Assembly: GCA_903970565.1 (NCBI GenBank)
Contig: CAJCJE010000189.1
Coordinates: 1 to 6,112 of the forward strand
Source: Candidatus Melainabacteria bacterium
GTDB lineage: Bacteria > Actinomycetota > Actinomycetes > Mycobacteriales > Pseudonocardiaceae
DNA: 6,112 nucleotides
Direction of reading: 5' to 3'
This document shows, piece after piece, positions 5,252 through 6,112 of this stretch. Position numbers and translations under genes: made by a program. Under the pieces are notes generated by a model. That model did not search any database. It was not told the origin of the DNA and saw nothing but the letters and a program-made list of their open reading frames with translations. The first letter of the stretch is position 1. The number at the start of each line of letters is the position of its first letter.

Positions 5252-5325
5252 GCCCCCGTAGCCCAATCGGCAGAGGCAGCGGATTCAAAATCCGTCCAGT
5301 GTCAGTTCGAGTCTGACCGGGGGCA
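5252..5325 (+). tRNA. tRNA-Leu (anticodon CAA), class I shape
   Basis: A complete 74-nt cloverleaf. The acceptor stem is GCCCCCG/CGGGGGC with discriminator A (5325). Positions 8-9 are TA. The D-arm is GCCC/AGGC with a mismatched inner pair (C13-A22). The anticodon stem GCGGA/TCCGT encloses loop TTCAAAA with CAA at 5286-5288. The variable loop is five bases, CCAGT, and the T-arm is GTCAG/CTGAC with loop TTCGAGT. CCA is not encoded. Anticodon CAA reads the leucine codon UUG, and A37 and A73 fit tRNA-Leu. The five-base variable loop does not, because bacterial tRNA-Leu is normally class II with a long variable arm. The true amino acid is therefore less sure than the fold. Confidence 0.9.
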
Positions 5326-5344
5326 CGCGTAGCGATCACACTCT

Positions 5345-5374
5345 GGCTGGTGCACCATTGACGTGCGACCAGCC
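5345..5374 (+). terminator. hairpin terminator after the tRNA
   Basis: GGCTGGT-GCAC (5345-5355) pairs with GTGC-(G)-ACCAGCC (5363-5374) around the seven-base loop CATTGAC, giving 11 pairs with a single bulged G at 5367. It begins 20 bp after the tRNA. No T tract follows. Its position and strength suit a terminator of the tRNA transcript. Confidence 0.6.
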
Positions 5375-5626
5375 CGCAGCCTCCCGGCAGCCGTCCAGGT
5401 CGGGTACGTCAGATGCCGGTTCCCGTACGTTGGATGAACTCGCGGGACCATTGGACGGTGTGATCGGACTCCCCGCCAGGCTCTTCCGGTCAGGGCCCGA
5501 TCCACAGCCTGAGAACATGTCGCGCGGTTGAAGGTCCGGAGTGGACAATGGTGGGTATCGCTTGGGTTGATCTTGGCGCCGAGGCCGGGGTCCGTTCCCT
5601 CGGGTCGGTGCCGTGCTCGGCTGATC

Positions 5627-5632
5627 TACAGT
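5627..5632 (+). promoter_or_regulatory. -10 box for a leaderless trpF transcript
   Basis: TACAGT fits TANNNT and ends six bases before the trpF ATG at 5639, which puts the first transcribed base at or very near the A of ATG. No Shine-Dalgarno lies before the ATG, consistent with a leaderless mRNA. No clear -35 is visible 17-18 bp upstream. Confidence 0.45.
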
Positions 5633-5638
5633 CGACTT

Positions 5639-6112
5639 ATGGCGCAACAGCGGACCAGGGTCAAGATCTGTGGGCTCACCCGCGAACGGGACGTGGACGC
5701 GGCGGTTGAGGCGGGGGCGGATGCGGTTGGGTTCGTGTTGTATCCGCCGAGTCGGCGTTTCGTCACCGCTGAGCGGGCCGCCGAGTTGGCCGGACGGCTT
5801 CCACCGTTCGTGACTCCGGTGCTGTTGTTCGTCAATGCTCCCGCGCCGCAGGTGCGGGCGGCTGGTGTGCTGGTGCCTGGCGCGACGTTGCAGTTTCACG
5901 GTGACGAGACGCCGGAGGACTGTTGGGCGGCGGCCGAAGGCGGCGCGCGGCCCTACCTGCGGGCGGCCAGGATTCCGTTGGACTCGGCGGCGGCTCGGGT
6001 GGATCTGGTGCGGTTCGCTGCCGAGTTTTACCAGGCGCGCGGGATTCTGTTGGATGCCGAGGTGGCCGGGTACGGGGGCGGCGGGCGGAGTTTCGACTGG
6101 TCGGTGTTGCCG
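5639..6112 (+). CDS. trpF: phosphoribosylanthranilate isomerase, 5' part (158 codons, runs off the edge)
   Basis: TrpF converts N-(5-phosphoribosyl)anthranilate to the open-chain carboxyphenylamino deoxyribulose phosphate in tryptophan synthesis. The single barrel domain is recognisable from the start: TRVKICGLTRE with catalytic Cys11, AGADAVGFVLYPPSRRFV (25-42), VTPVLLFVNA (58-67), LQFHGDETPE (84-93), LLDAEVAGYGGGGRSFDW (137-154) with catalytic Asp139 and the glycine-rich phosphate loop. Families run to about 200-220 residues, so roughly a quarter is missing past the edge. The wording of the motifs, especially QFHGDETPE and GYGGGG, recalls beta-proteobacterial TrpF. Codon use also differs: by hand count 31 of 158 codons end in A or T and half the leucines are TTG, unlike the dehydrogenase upstream. 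The ATG start follows a -10 box by six bases. Transfer is suspected, not shown. Confidence 0.93.
   Translation, partial: MAQQRTRVKICGLTRERDVDAAVEAGADAVGFVLYPPSRRFVTAERAAELAGRLPPFVTPVLLFVNAPAPQVRAAGVLVPGATLQFHGDETPEDCWAAAEGGARPYLRAARIPLDSAAARVDLVRFAAEFYQARGILLDAEVAGYGGGGRSFDWSVLP

Larger units (their letters stand above)
5326..5638 (+). other. intergenic spacer between tRNA and trpF
   Basis: I see no convincing gene in these 313 bp. It holds the hairpin at 5345-5374, a direct repeat of GTACGT (5404-5409 and 5425-5430), and the trpF -10 box at 5627. A ten-codon frame at 5434-5463 has one Trp codon but no ribosome site. I found no copy of the tRNA 3' end that would mark an attachment site. Confidence 0.5.

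Noticed and set aside
5404..5430. GTACGT direct repeat with 21-bp period
   Set aside because: Only two six-base copies; this is within chance expectation and has no further structure.
5434..5463. Possible Trp leader peptide (MNSRDHWTV) before trpF
   Set aside because: Only one Trp codon, no ribosome site, no following attenuator-like pair of hairpins, and a closer -10 box suggests that trpF starts downstream of it.
5306..5638. Integration site at the tRNA 3' end
   Set aside because: I found no second copy of the tRNA 3' segment and no integrase or phage gene in the window.
5336..5899. 187-codon minus-strand frame over trpF
   Set aside because: It is antisense to trpF, whose barrel motifs and catalytic residues are clear.

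Overview
The window is high-GC DNA with the look of an actinobacterium. Codons in the central genes end almost always in G or C. Two genes have a TANNNT -10 box 6-8 nt before the start codon, the layout of leaderless transcripts that are common in actinobacteria. The membrane-anchored lysozyme-like protein belongs to a family I know mainly from actinobacteria. I cannot name a genus; Pseudonocardiaceae-like is a guess.

Layout. Positions 1-410 hold no gene I can defend, only palindromes, a possible terminator and perhaps the 5' end of a minus-strand gene leaving the left edge. Positions 411-1475 (minus) encode a MetE-type, cobalamin-independent methionine synthase catalytic domain. It has a GTG start, a strong Shine-Dalgarno and a foldable leader at 1476-1545. 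After a divergent spacer, 1800-2726 (plus) encodes a membrane-anchored lysozyme/transglycosylase-like protein. Next come a family III (CaiB/BaiF) CoA-transferase at 2764-3933 and an acyl-CoA dehydrogenase at 3988-5145, 54 bp apart and closed by a strong hairpin at 5176-5211. A tRNA gene with anticodon CAA (Leu) lies at 5252-5325, preceded by a perfect 20-bp palindrome. A 313-bp spacer leads to trpF (phosphoribosylanthranilate isomerase), which starts at 5639 and runs off the right edge.

How the genes relate. The CoA-transferase and dehydrogenase look like a two-gene catabolic unit: one makes an acyl-CoA thioester, the other oxidises it. The MetE-like protein, the wall enzyme and trpF appear to be separate transcription units.

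The points most worth a second look are the CAA tRNA, which has a short class I variable loop instead of the long arm usual for tRNA-Leu; the trpF gene, which differs in codon use and resembles proteobacterial TrpF; the structured leader of the MetE-like gene; and the palindrome abutting the tRNA. I see no CRISPR array, insertion sequence, phage gene or defence system. Most of the window is ordinary chromosome.
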